Of a stretch of 44,092 nt of DNA, positions 1 through 9,990 are shown piece by piece (position 1 is the first letter of the stretch; each line of letters begins with the position of its first letter). Position numbers and translations under genes: made by a program. Under the pieces are notes generated by a model. It had not been told where the DNA came from, ran no database searches, and was given only the letters and a program-made list of their open reading frames with translations. This DNA comes from Prorocentrum cordatum (taxonomy: Eukaryota > Sar > Dinophyceae > Prorocentrales > Prorocentraceae), in the NCBI GenBank assembly GCA_963575745.1, contig CAUYUJ010008047.1:464173-508264 (forward strand), given 5' to 3'.

Positions 1-240
1 CCCTCCTTCCCCTCCTCCTTACCCTTCCCTTACTCCACCTTCTCCACCCATGCCCCCGAGACCGCCGTCGGCCACGGCCACGAAGAGCTCCCCAAGAACT
101 GGGAACCAAAGGCGCCACATGTGACAGCCGTCTTCGCCTTCCTCCTCCTCCTCCAACTCCTCCTCCTCTTCCTCCTCCTCGTCTTCCTCGTCCTCCGCCG
201 CCTACACCTCGTCCATACCCTCATTCTCTTCCTCCTTCCC
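1..240. repeat. TCC/CCT-rich pyrimidine tract
   Basis: Pyrimidine-rich imperfect trinucleotide DNA, with a short less repetitive stretch at about 40-120. Open frames here translate to Leu, Ser, Arg or Glu homopolymers and are artefacts of the repeat. Confidence 0.8.
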
Positions 241-905
241 CGCATCATCACAAGCATCATTATCACAATTGTCATCATCGTTGTGGTAACCGTCGGCATC
301 ATCATTATCATCACCATCATCAACAACATCATCAGCAGCAGCAGTAGCAGCATCATCAGCGCCATCAACATCAGCACCACCAACATCATGATCAGCATCA
401 TCAGCGGCATCATCATGATCAGCATCATCATCACCATCATCATCGCTATGATCATCATCACCATCCGCATTATGAAAATCATCATCAGCGTCAGCATCAC
501 CATCATCAACAGCATCATAAACACCATGCATCACCATCACCATTGAGCATCATCATCAGTACCTCCATCATCCGTATCATCATAACCATCATCATACATC
601 CTCATAGTCACCATCCATATCATCAACATCATAGACAACAGCATCCACATCATCATGCTGATGCGGATCATCACCATAGTCGATATCGTCGTCCTCATGG
701 TCACCATACTCATCGCCAACATCATTACCGTCGCCATCCTTGCCATCATAATCACCATGGCCATACCTATCACCATCGCTATCACCACCATTACCATCAT
801 CCTCATCCTCATCCTCATCCTCATCCTCATCCTCAGCATCATCATACTTTTCATCATAATCATCATCCTATCCCCTTTCGTCCTCGCCTCACTCCTCATC
901 GATCC
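241..905. repeat. Imperfect ATC/CAT microsatellite (~650 bp)
   Basis: Long degenerate array of CAT/ATC triplets with CAG, CAC and CCT variants. A purer hexamer stretch of CATCCT lies at about 797-836. Frames through it give His, Ile/Ser or Asp runs on different strands, so none is taken as a gene. A second, purer array of the same type is at 30760-31135. Confidence 0.9.
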
Positions 906-1207
906 TCCTCCTCATCCGAAGCTCCTCGTCATCCTCCTCCTTCTTGCGTTAGGTCCGCAACGAATGACGACGACGAGCGAAGATGCGACCAACACATGAA
1001 CTAAGAGGCCTCCCAAACTGCCCTGGACGGCCCAAAAGGGCCTCTAGACGGCCCAGGACATGTCAGATGGCCAACAGGGCCCCGAAACGGCCAAGCAAAC
1101 CCTAAGACGGCCCCAGAGGGCCGCATGAGAGCCCCAATGGAATCCCAGTACTGCCCCGCAGGAGTCCAAGGCAGCCCTCATACGGCGCAAACGAGCTCTA
1201 TGAGAGC
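906..1207. repeat. Degenerate GGCC/AAGA-type periodic DNA
   Basis: After a short unremarkable stretch, 1008-1170 carries repeated GACGGCCC, AAGGGCC and GAGGGCC motifs roughly 10-17 bp apart. This matches the periodic repeats at 15290-15490, 29440-30200, 31270-31500, 41400-41820 and 43600-43735. No gene is seen. Confidence 0.6.
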
Positions 1208-1495
1208 TCCTCCTTTTCCTCCTCCTCCTCCTCATCATAATCTTTTTCTCCTTCCCCTCATGATCATCCTCCTCCTCCGCCTCTCAACCAGATCACAGGG
1301 GAAAAAAATGCTTTCCCCCCTCCCCCTCCCCCTCGCCCCCTCCTCTTCCTCTTCCGCCTCCTCCTCCTCCTCCTCCTCCTCCTCCTCCTCCTCCTCCTCC
1401 TCCTGGTGCTCCTTCTCCTGCTCCTTTTCCTCCTTTCCCTCCTTTTCCTCCTTTTCCTCCCTCCTCCTCCTTCTCCTTCTCCTACTCCTCTGGCG
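1208..1495. repeat. TCC microsatellite
   Basis: Polypyrimidine DNA on the plus strand, nearly pure TCC/CTC at about 1357-1405. Interrupted at 1285-1320 by a non-repetitive stretch. Confidence 0.85.
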
Positions 1496-2025
1496 CGCGC
1501 GGGTCTCTTCCGCAGCCGGCCCGCTTTGACAGTCAACAGGTAGACACCTCCGCCACCTCACTCAACGCCACCTCACTCAAGGAGGGCGACCCCTCAGCGG
1601 CGGCCAGCCGTCTAAGACGGCGGCCAGCATCGCGAGGATGACGGAGGCGGCCTCCCTGCGCCCGCCGCCGCCGCCAGCCGCCGCCAGCCGCCGCCAGTCC
1701 CAGCGGCGCTCTAGAGCACTTGCTCGCGCCCTCGCGGCGCGGCGGCGCCGCCGCCGCTGCGCGCCGTGCTGCAGCACTCACCCTCTCCAGCCTCCGCCGC
1801 GGTCGCCCGGCGCCCAGGCGAGTCCCGCCTGCGTCGCCCCGCGCCCCCCGGCGCCTCGCGCTGGCGCCCGCGCATAACGCCCGCGCGCGCTCAGGACATC
1901 CCTGCAGCGCGCCGGAGCTCCTGCGCAAGCTCGCGCTGCAGGGTGCAACGTAGCACCTGGTAGGCTCGCGCCAGCTCCTCGGGCTCGCGTCCTCTGGGAA
2001 CTCTTGGACGCGGCTCTAGAGCCAG
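1496..2025. other. GC-rich segment with GCC triplets, no gene seen
   Basis: Very GC-rich sequence with CCGCCGCCAG repeats at about 1664-1700 and many CGC/GCG words. All six frames give Ala/Arg/Pro-rich translations, as expected from composition alone. No domain is recognisable. Confidence 0.5.
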
Positions 2026-2200
2026 GCCCGTGTCTCCTCCTCCTTCCCCTCCTCCTCCTGCTCCTCCTTCCCCTCCTGCTCCTGTTCCTCCTCCTCCTCC
2101 TCCTCCTCCTCCTCCTGCTCCATCACTCCTCCTCCTCCTCCGCCTCCTCCTCCTCCTTTTCCTCCTGTTCCTCTTGCTCCAGCTCCTCATCCTCTTCCGC
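2026..2200. repeat. TCC microsatellite
   Basis: Imperfect TCC/CTC tract, purest at about 2085-2117, ending in CTCATCCTCTTCC. Confidence 0.85.
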
Positions 2201-2660
2201 GAGCGAACGCATCGTGGAAAGGCCGCAAATGGCCCTTCCCAAGCTCTTCCACGGGCCGCCCTGCCGCGGCCTCCCTCAGGGAGCGAACTCCCACGACTGG
2301 TGGTCGCCGAGATCCAGGGAATACCGTAGGACGACCACCCATCGCATTAGTACAAGCGCTGACAGGCGAACGACAGAACAGACAACAGTACATGACTCAG
2401 CAGACGCAGTATGCTGCTCCAGGCGACCTTTCTGGGGTGTCCCGCTCTATAATGGCCTCCCCCGCTGGAGCCGCTCCGCCCAGGGCGTCAGCCAGCGGGT
2501 CCTGCCGTACAACAGGTTGTACCCGAGCATCCACGCGCGGTACACAAGACACCACTGCCAGAGACCCACCAAGCTCAGAGAGTGCAACTATGGAGTTTAA
2601 AACCAAGAACAGCACAGACTTGGTACTCCGCCTACGCGCCTCATGAGATCGTACCGAGGT
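2201..2660. other. Unique sequence, no gene recognised
   Basis: Moderately GC-rich non-repetitive DNA between two simple repeats. Short frames exist on both strands but show no motif, no coiled coil and no consistent coding character. Confidence 0.4.
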
Positions 2661-2722
2661 AATGGGTTGGGGAAGCGGGCCTGGGCCTGGGCCTGGACCT
2701 GGGCCTGGGCCGGGGCCTGAAC
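2661..2722. repeat. GGGCCT hexamer minisatellite
   Basis: About eight tandem copies of GGGCCT with one GGACCT and one GGGCCG variant. It abuts the GT-rich tract downstream. Confidence 0.85.
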
Positions 2723-3115
2723 CCGTGTGTGTGTGTGTGAGTGTGTGCGTGTGTGCGGGTGTGTGTGTACGTGCGTGCGTGTGTGTGTGTGTGCGTGTGT
2801 GCGTGAGAGTGCGTGTGTGCGTGCGTGCGTGTGAGCGTGTGTGCGTGTGTGCGTGCGTGTGTGTGCGTGCGTGTGTGTGCGTGTGTGCGTGTATGTGCGT
2901 GTGTGCGTGTGTGCGTGTGTGCGTGTGTGCGTGTGTGCGTGTGTGCGTGTGTGCGTGCGTGCGTGTGTGCGTGTGTGCGTGCGTGCGTGTGTGCGTGTGC
3001 GTGTGTGCTTGTGTGTGCGCGTGTGTGCGTGTGTGCGTGGGCGGGCGGGCGGGCGGGGCGTAGCGTGGCGTGGGTGCATGCGTGCGCGTGTGCGTGCGCG
3101 TGCGTGTGTGTGAAG
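2723..3115. repeat. GT/GC alternating purine-pyrimidine tract (~390 bp)
   Basis: Almost continuous GTGTGC/GTGC repeats with occasional GA or AT interruptions, a GGGC tetranucleotide cluster at about 3039-3056, then GTGCGC repeats. Strictly alternating purine-pyrimidine DNA of this kind can adopt the Z form. Frames give Cys-Val or Thr-His repeats and are not genes. Confidence 0.9.
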
Positions 3116-4270
3116 ATGGCAAAACGCAACGCCTGCACCCCGCAACGCGTGCCCACGCGTTTCCGCGGGGCCAGGCGTGCGCTGCGGGGGGGGGCCGCAG
3201 CTTGTTTACAAAGGTGAGGGGGGCATAACGCAAAATAAATTCCCGAGACCTCGGAAAAATACCCTCGAGGAGGAAGATTCAGGGAAGAGAAAAACGAGCG
3301 ACTGATTGGAGAGGAGGGGAAGGAGGAGGAGGAGGAGGAGCAGAAGGAGAAGGGAGAGGACGAAGAGGAGAGGAGCGCACAACATGAAAAAACAGGGCGT
3401 GGGAACCGGCTTCCCCTCTACATTCCTGCCGACGGGCGCTCTCGCCAACCATCGGAACTCCCCAATGCCCCGCGCCGCCCACTTCTGGAGAGTGATTGGC
3501 GCGACGGTCCAAATTGGCGGGTTGCTGCGACGTGCCCTCGGCGCGCGGCAGGAAGGCAGGCTGGATATCTACCAATCCCTCGGCACATGGCAGCGGCACG
3601 GGCGCTGCAGGCCCGCGAGCCTCGTCTGGCCGTACTGGCCACAGCGCGCACACCAGACCCAGAGTCCCGTGCGCCACAGGTGATGGCCGTGTGCTGTGAG
3701 CACCCGCGGCGCAAGCCTCACTGGCAAGAGGGCCACTGTGTGCCCCTAACACTGCTCGTCAGTGAGGGCATGGCGACTCGCGCCGCGCTTGCCGCAGCGC
3801 TGGCGTGCCCAGTCCTCCCTCGGCCCTCCTCGAATGATCATGGCGGCGGCCCTCCTGAACGACTAGCTGCAAGCGGATGCGCGGGGCCTGCGAGCCTCGC
3901 GGTGGCGGCGGCTGCATGTCCGGCCACCCGCGCTCTGGCGGAGAGGAGGGGGGAGAGGGAGGAATGAGGAGGGAGAGACGGACGTCCCGAAGGAGCGAGA
4001 AGATGGGCATGAGGAGGAAGGTTCTGCAAAATGGCTGGGGTGCTCAGTGGGGCCCGCCACCTCCACTCTCTCCCCCTCTTCCTCATCCTCCTCCATTATC
4101 CTCCTCCTTCTCGCCGTTCCAGCTCATCACTTCTACATCCCTTTCTCCAGCCTTCCTCGCCTCCCTCCAATTCGCCCACGCCTCTTCGCGACAACGAGAG
4201 GTCGGGTCTGTCTAGAGGTCCCCAGGGGTCTGTCTAGAGGTCTCTGGAGGCCCCAGGAACCACCCAAAGG
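3116..4270. other. Mostly unique sequence, no gene recognised
   Basis: Contains an AGGAGG purine tract at about 3308-3375, a short GGAGA-rich stretch near 3940-3985, and CTCC-rich DNA near 4060-4150. The words TCTGTCTAGAGGTC occur twice (about 4207 and 4228). Frames are short and overlap on both strands without recognisable domains. Confidence 0.4.
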
Positions 4271-4275
4271 CTTGA

Positions 4276-4300
4276 AACACACACACACACACACCACCAG
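4276..4300. repeat. CA microsatellite
   Basis: Run of CA dinucleotides followed by CACCAGCAACAAAAACAATC, leading into the head of composite repeat copy A. Confidence 0.85.
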
Positions 4301-4309
4301 CAACAAAAA

Positions 4310-4962
4310 CAATCATTTAAAGACTGTTCGCTCTTATCTGCTCGCGTGTCATTCAATATGCATATCCCAACCCTGGATCCCCGCCCTCTTCGTCTTCGAT
4401 CGTACCCGCTTTTGGGGGGTATATTCATTCCCTGCCACGCGTCGTTGGTGAAGCCCTTGAAAACGAAGGGTATCAGATAACGGGGGAGAATGAGGACGAG
4501 AAGCGTAAACTCTGCTTGCACCGCCAGGCAATATGTAGCGGGAGCGCGATTCCTGAGTGTCGAGGAGCGGCATCTGAATACATTGTGAAGACGTATCAGA
4601 CGGGAGCCGCGATTCGGTGGTAAGTTGCGAGGAAGTCCCAAGCGAGAGCGCGATTCTTCAATACATTGTGAGGAAGTATCAAGCGGGAGCCGCGGTCCGG
4701 TAGTAAATTGCAAAGAAGTCCTAAGCAAGATCGCGATGTTTCAATACATTGTGAGGAAAATCAGGCGGGAGGCGTCGCTGTTGTAAACCGGGGGCCAACA
4801 ACACAATTTGACACTCAAGACTTTCCCTGATAGCAAACAGGGTGCGAGTCCCGGGAAGGGCACTACAATCGAAAAAAACAATGTGCACCGGACGGGGGGG
4901 ATCAACAATAATCTATGCTTCAGAAATGAGAGGCCTCTTCAACAACAACAACAACAACAACA
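4310..4962 (+). repeat. Composite repeat, copy A
   Basis: First copy of a modular repeat. The head (about 4326-4475) carries TGTTCGCTC, CGTCTTCGATCG and TTTTGGGGGGTATA. Next come ~40 bp subrepeats with GCGAGAGCGCGATTCTTCAA and ACATTGTGAGGAAGT (about 4545-4760). The tail (about 4765-4935) carries GGGAGGCG, CGGGGGCCAACAACACA, a second element AACAGGGTGCGAGTCCC, and ATCAACAATAAT. It ends in a short CAA array (4937-4962). No purine or GGCGGG spacer is evident between head and subrepeats, unlike copies C and D. Confidence 0.75.
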
Positions 4963-5254
4963 ATCATTTTACCCGAACGCTCAGTGTTCTCACCAGTGCC
5001 AGGGTTTTCATGCGACGCGAGACAATACCCCCACTTCGTGGGGGGGCAGTTCAAGCTCTACCAAATATCCAAACGACTCTTCGCGACCACCCAAACCCAG
5101 CTTCCCGCCCTATGACGTTGGGACACTTCACTTCGTGGCGTGCGGACGACCGTGGCTACTACACTGGCGTGGGGTACACACCCACAGAACTTGGTCACTT
5201 ATTCGGGGCGCGCGTGTGCCCAGCATCCTGCAATTGTGACATACAATACATGAC
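4963..5254. other. Unique sequence, no gene recognised
   Basis: Non-repetitive DNA of mixed composition between the copy A tail and a GA-type microsatellite. Two overlapping plus-strand frames run through it but show no conserved motif. Confidence 0.4.
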
Positions 5255-5315
5255 ACAGACAGACAGAGAGAGAGACAGAGAGCAGACAGAGAGAGAGACA
5301 GAGAGAGCGGAGTTG
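5255..5315. repeat. GACA/GAGA microsatellite
   Basis: Repeats of ACAGACAGAGAGAGAG form a purine-rich tract just upstream of the AT-rich tandem repeat. Confidence 0.85.
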
Positions 5316-5362
5316 GTCACATTTTTGGGGCAAGTTCCTGAGATCGTCGTGTTTTTTGTTGG

Positions 5363-5935
5363 TCTTGCGCGCGCGAATGTCCACTTTACTTTTTTTTTGC
5401 AAGGGAGTATTGAAATTTGATTATGTTAGAACAAGAAAAAGTAGCTCGCGCGAGCTCATGTAACATAAATGTTGAAAAACCATTGGTTTTGTGGGAGTCG
5501 GACAGCGCGCGCGGGATGAAATTTGGACATTTTTTTTTGAAAAACCATTGGGTTTTTGATGTTTTTATGTTGAAATCGTTACGAAACCTAAGGTTCTGGA
5601 AGGATTTCGTCTTGCGCGCGCGAATGTCCACTTTACCTTATTTTTTGCAAGGGATTATTGAAATTTGATTATGTTAGAACAAGAAAAAGTAGCTCGCGCG
5701 AGCTCATGTAACATAAATGTTGAAAAACCATTGGTTTTGTGGGATTCGGACAGCGCGCGCGGAAGGACATTTTGACAATTTTTTCTTAAAAAACCATTGG
5801 GTTTTTGATGTTTTTATGTTAAAATCGTTACGAAACCTAAGGTTTTGGAAGGATTTCGTCTTGCGCGCACGAATGTCCACTTTACCTTATTTTTTGCAAG
5901 GGATTCTTGCAATTTGATCAAGTAAGAACAAGAAT
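5363..5935. repeat. ~248 bp AT-rich tandem repeat, 2.3 units
   Basis: Units start at TCTTGCGCGC at 5363, 5610 and 5859, giving periods of 247 and 249 bp; the third unit is partial. Each full unit includes CACTTTAC, TTTTTTGCAAGGGA, the 14 bp perfect palindrome AGCTCGCGCGAGCT, AACCATTGG twice, and CCTAAGGTT. The AT-rich body with embedded CGCGCG words contrasts sharply with the GC-rich surroundings. Units differ by small substitutions and indels. Frames inside it are by-products. Confidence 0.9.
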
Positions 5936-6116
5936 TTTCATTTTATAGTGTTTTTTGCAAGGGAAAACGGATTACAACAAAACAACCGGATCCGGTACCA
6001 ATCCACTTTTCTGAAGCCTTCGCGAAAAAATGATGAAAATGTAGCTGCGGCCTAGGTTTTGGAGGGGGGTCGTGCACCAGGGGTCCCAACAATAATTATT
6101 CTTTAGAAGTAATAAT
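5936..6116 (+). repeat. Spacer and truncated tail of composite repeat
   Basis: A short AT-rich spacer is followed by GTGCACC, CAACAATAAT and AATAATGTTCAACAAC (about 6070-6120). This is the end of the composite repeat tail seen at 4880-4940 and 8040-8105. It leads into the next CAA array. Confidence 0.55.
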
Positions 6117-6501
6117 GTTCAACAACAACAACAACACCAACAACACCAACAACAACAACAACAACAACAACATCAGCAACATCAGCAACAACAACAACAA
6201 CAACCACAACAACAGCAGCAGCAACAGCACCAGCAACAACAACAGCAGCAACAGCAACAACACCAACAATAACAACAGTACAAACACCTACAACAGCAAT
6301 GACAGCAATAACAACGCCAACAACAACACCACCACCACCAGCAACAGCAACAGCAACCACAACACCAACAACACCACCAACAACAACACCAACAGAAACA
6401 CCAACAGCAGCAGCACCAACAATAAGAGCAACATCGACAGCAAAACCAACATCAACAACACCAACAACACCAACAAACACGACAACACCAACATTCACAA
6501 C

Positions 6502-6535
<34 letters not shown>

Positions 6536-6640
6536 ACCACAACACACAGCAACAACAACAGCAACAACAACACCAACAACAACAGCAACAACAACAGCAA
6601 CAACAATAACACCAGCAGCAACAACAACAACAATCATTAT
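6117..6640. repeat. CAA/CAG/CAC trinucleotide array (~520 bp)
   Basis: Dominated by CAA with CAC, CAG and AAT variants. It lies between a truncated tail and the next head of the composite repeat, the same position as the arrays at 4937 and 8104. Translations are Asn, Gln, Thr or Val/Leu homopolymers and are not treated as genes. Confidence 0.9.
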
Positions 6641-6644
6641 AAGG

Positions 6645-6765
6645 CTGTTCGCCCTTCTTTGCTCGAGTGTCCAATAACGCGTATTTCCCAAACCCTCGGT
6701 ACCCGCCCTCTTCGTCTTCGATCGAACCCCTTTTGGGGGGTATACCTTTCTTCCCTGCAGGCCGG
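6645..6765 (+). repeat. Composite repeat, copy B head
   Basis: GGCTGTTCGCCCTT, CCCGCCCTCTTCGTCTTCGA and TTTTGGGGGGTATA match the head of copies A, C and D. The rest of copy B resumes at 7695 after inserted GC-rich and minisatellite DNA. Confidence 0.75.
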
Positions 6766-6882
6766 GCCCCGGCAAGCGGCGGGGCGGCCGCGGACCGTCG
6801 GCCTGGCCAGCGGCAGCGCTGATCGGCGGGGCGGCCGCGGACCGTCGACCCGACCCCAAGAGGGACGGACAGGGGACCGACC

Positions 6883-6918
<36 letters not shown>

Positions 6919-6923
6919 TCGAA

Positions 6924-6962
<39 letters not shown>

Positions 6963-7004
6963 CGAAAGCGAGAGCGAGAGAGAACGACAGCAGGGCCACG
7001 AAGG
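6766..7004. repeat. GC-rich direct repeat and ACG microsatellite
   Basis: GGCGGGGCGGCCGCGGACCG occurs twice about 48 bp apart (near 6778 and 6826). An ACG array follows at about 6882-6965, then GCGAGAGCGAGAG. Confidence 0.8.
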
Positions 7005-7692
7005 ACACGAAGTAGGCCACGAAGGGCGACAGCGGGGACACGAAGGGAATGCGTATGGGGCCACGAAGAGCGCGAACGATCGGCGGCCACGAAGGGCAGA
7101 TAATGCGGGGCCACAGAAGGCAACGCTGGGGCCACTGAGGATAGCAACTGGGCCACGCAGGACAGTGAGGGGGCCACAAAGGGCGACAACGGGGCCACGA
7201 AGGGCATGCACATGGGGCCACAACAGGCGCGAACGAGCGGGGGCCACGACGGGCATATGTATATTGGGCCGCGGAGGGCAAGGACGGGTCCTCTGAGGGC
7301 AGCAACGGGGCCACGAAAGGCAGCGAGGGGGCCACGAAGGGCGACAGCAGGGCCACGAACACGAAGGGCATGCATATGGGGCCACCACGGGCGCGAACGA
7401 GCGGGGGCCACGAAGGGCATACATATATGGGGCCACGAAGGGCAGCGAGGGGGCCACGAAGGGCTGCAACGGGGCCGCGAAGGGCAGCGAGGGGGCCACG
7501 AAGGGCTGGACCAGGGCCACGAAGGGCTGCAACGGGGCCACGAAGGGCAGCGAGGGGGCCACGAAGGGCTGCAACGGGGCCACGAAGGGCAGCGAGGGGG
7601 CTACGAAGGGCGGCAACGGGGCCACGAAGGGCAGCGAGGAGGCCACGAGGGGCTGCAACGGGGCCACGAAGGGCAGCGAGATCCCGATCCCT
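7005..7692. repeat. 21 bp minisatellite with 42 bp dimer structure
   Basis: Tandem copies of GGCCACGAAGGGCAGCGAGG alternate with a GGCTGCAAC variant. The downstream half (about 7430-7690) is a regular dimer of about 42 bp and the upstream half is degenerate. Because 21 is divisible by three, several frames on both strands stay open as 7-residue repeats (for example ALRGPVA on the minus strand). That is a property of the period, not evidence of a gene. Confidence 0.9.
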
Positions 7693-8103
7693 AGGTAATC
7701 TGTGAGGGAGTCCTAAGCGTGAGCGCGACTCCTGTGTGCCTGGGTGTCGGGAGCGCGGCGCTTGAGTAAATTGTAAGAAATTCCAACGCAAGGGCGCTAT
7801 TCTTCAGTAAATTGCAAGCAAGTCTCTTGCGAGAGCGTGACTCCAGAGCGCCGGGAGAGCGATTCCTTAATAAATTGGAAGGAGGTCCCAAGCGAGAGCG
7901 CGATCCCTGAATAAAACGCGAGGACGTCTCAGGCGGGAGCCGTTGTTGTTGGAACCCGGGGGCCAGGGGCACAGTTTGAGCATCAAGACTTTCCCTGTCA
8001 AAAAACAGGGTGCGCGCGTGCAGAGGCCCACTTTGACTGAGAAAAACACTATGCACCTGTGAGGGGGGATCAACAATAATCATTCATCAGGAATGAGAGT
8101 TCA
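7693..8103 (+). repeat. Composite repeat, copy B subrepeats and tail
   Basis: About five degenerate ~40-45 bp subrepeats carry GAGCGCGACTCC and AATAAATTG words (7700-7930). The tail follows with GGGAGCCGTTGTTGTTGG, GGGGGCCAGGGGCACAG, TTTCCCTG, AAACAGGGTGCGCGC and GGGGGGATCAACAATAATCA, ending at the next CAA array. Confidence 0.75.
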
Positions 8104-8105
8104 AC

Positions 8106-8159
<54 letters not shown>

Positions 8160-8178
8160 CCAACACCAACACCAACAC

Positions 8179-8222
<44 letters not shown>

Positions 8223-8432
8223 CAAACAACAAAACAACAAAACAACGACAACAACAACAGCAACAGCAACATCAACAGCAACAGCAACAACAACAACAAC
8301 ATCAACAACAGCAACAACCACAACAACAACAACAACAACAACAACACCAACAACAACAACAACACACCAACAACAACAGCAACAACAACAACAAATACAA
8401 CAGCAAAGACAATAACAACAATAACAGCAACG

Positions 8433-8477
<45 letters not shown>

Positions 8478-8560
8478 CCAACACCAACACCAACAACAAC
8501 AACAACAACAGCATGAACACCATCAGCTACAACAGCAACATCAACAACAACACTAATGCC
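8104..8560. repeat. CAA trinucleotide array (~455 bp)
   Basis: Long CAA-rich array with CAC and CAG variants at the junction between copy B tail and copy C head. The Asn/Gln- and Val-rich translations are repeat by-products. Confidence 0.9.
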
Positions 8561-8562
8561 AA

Positions 8563-9350
8563 TACTGCTCGCTCTGACCTGCTCGCCTGTCCTGCAACAT
8601 GTGCAATCTCTCAAACCCTCGATGCCCGCCCGATTCGTGTTCGAACGCAGCCCTCTTCGGATCATGTCTTCCCTACAGCGCACGCGTGGTTGGCGCAGCC
8701 CCTGAAACGGGGGGAGGGTTGGAGGAGGGAAGAGACAAGGGAGAGGGAGGAGGGAAGGGAGGGAAGGGAGGGAGGAGGGAGGAGGGAAGGGAGGGAGGGA
8801 GGAGGGAGAAAGATGGGGCACGAGGCAGGTTTGCAGTGGCGGGGGGGGGGAAGGGCAGGAGCACAAGCGGCAGAACCAAGCGGGCGGGTCGGGCGGCGGA
8901 CCCTGACGGGCGGGTCGGGCGGGCGGGCCCAGACGCCCGGGTTGAGCGGGAAGGTCTCGCTGAAGCATCAATCCGACATGATCCCCGAGGAGGCTTCGAG
9001 CGATAGCGCGATCCCGGGTCCCTCGGTTAATCGTGAGGAAGCCCCAGGCGAAAGCACAACTCCTGAGAGTCGAAGGCGCGGCGTTTCAATGCATTGCTAA
9101 GGAGTGCAGCGCGAGAGTGCGATTCCCACATAGATTGTGAGAGCGTCCCGCGCGAGAGCGCGATTTTGAATACGTTGTGAAGAGGTATCAGGCGGGAGCC
9201 GTCGTTGTGGTAAACAGGGGGCCAGGGGCACAACCAGAGGCGCAATAGTTGCACTTCTAAAAACAGGGTGCGAGCTCTGGCTGAAGCGCTGTGTTTGTAA
9301 ACACACAAATGGGCACCGGGGGGAATCAACGATGACTATTTGAGAATTAA
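8563..9350 (+). repeat. Composite repeat, copy C (complete)
   Basis: Contains every module in order: head (8565-8715, ending TTGGCGCAGCCCCTGAAACG), purine GGGAGGAGGGA tract (8716-8815), GGCGGGTCGGGCGG tract (8880-8945), ~40 bp subrepeats with CGAGAGTGCGATTCC (8985-9195), and tail (9195-9345). The tail abuts the head of copy D with no CAA array, which shows the units are tandem. Confidence 0.8.
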
Positions 9351-9362
9351 CTCATCATGTTA

Positions 9363-9974
9363 GAACTGTTCGCTCTCATACGCTCGCCTGCGACTTTACA
9401 GGTATATCCCAAACCCTCGATACCCGCGCTCTTTGTCTTCGATCGTACCTCCCTTGGGGGGTATATCTTCCTCATCTGCCACGTGTAATTAGTTGGCGCA
9501 ACCCCTAAACAGGAAGATGGAGACCAGGAAACATACAGCGAGGAGGAAAAGGGTTCGGGAAGAGAAGGAGAAAGGAAGGGGCAGGGGGAGGGATAAGGAT
9601 GGAGTACGGGAGAGATTAGCAGGAGGGGGGTTGGGATCCAGAAAACAAACGGCAAAACCAGACGGGCGGGTCGGGCTGGCGGACCCGAACGGGTCGGTCG
9701 GGCGGGCCCAGACGGCCGGGAGAAGTCGAGGGCGAGAGCGTGACTCCTGAGCATCGAGAACGCGACGCCTCAATAAGTTGGGAGGAAGTGAAGTCCCACG
9801 CGGGAGCGCGAACCCGTGATAAATGATGAGAAGTCCCACGCACAAGCAAGGTTTGAATACAGTCAGAAGAAGCATTGGGCGGAGGCCGCTGTTGTTGTAA
9901 AGTGGAGGCCAACGACGCAGTCTGAGGCCCAATCTTTCCCCTTATACAAAGAAAACAGGGTGCGAGCCCCAGGA
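9363..9974 (+). repeat. Composite repeat, copy D (complete)
   Basis: Head 9363-9510 (GTTCGCTCTCATACGCTCGC, TTGGGGGGTATATC, TTGGCGCAACCCCTAAAC), purine tract 9515-9625, GGCGGGTCGGGC tract 9662-9720, subrepeats 9725-9880 and tail from about 9880. The tail runs into a perfect hairpin at 9955-9990, where the orientation of the array flips. Confidence 0.8.
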
Positions 9975-9990
9975 GGGGCTCGCACCCTGT
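9955..9990. repeat. Perfect 16 bp inverted repeat at array inversion point
   Basis: Left arm 9955-9970 (ACAGGGTGCGAGCCCC), 4 nt loop 9971-9974, right arm 9975-9990 (GGGGCTCGCACCCTGT). It is the centre of a larger tail-to-tail inversion between copies D and E. Confidence 0.95.

Noticed and set aside
121-1004. Several open frames of 110-165 codons in the first kilobase
   Set aside because: They are translations of an ATC/TCC repeat (Ile/Ser, His, Asp or Met runs), open on both strands.
2397-3233. 278-codon minus-strand Thr-His repeat frame
   Set aside because: It follows the GT tract, and similar frames are open in other registers; no flanking domain.
6299-7791. Frames of 240-390 codons across the CAA array and 21 bp minisatellite
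   Set aside because: Open in several registers on both strands because the repeat periods are multiples of three.
8093-9100. 335-codon Asn/Gln-rich plus-strand frame
   Set aside because: It is the CAA array plus the adjacent composite repeat; the same modules elsewhere are not open.
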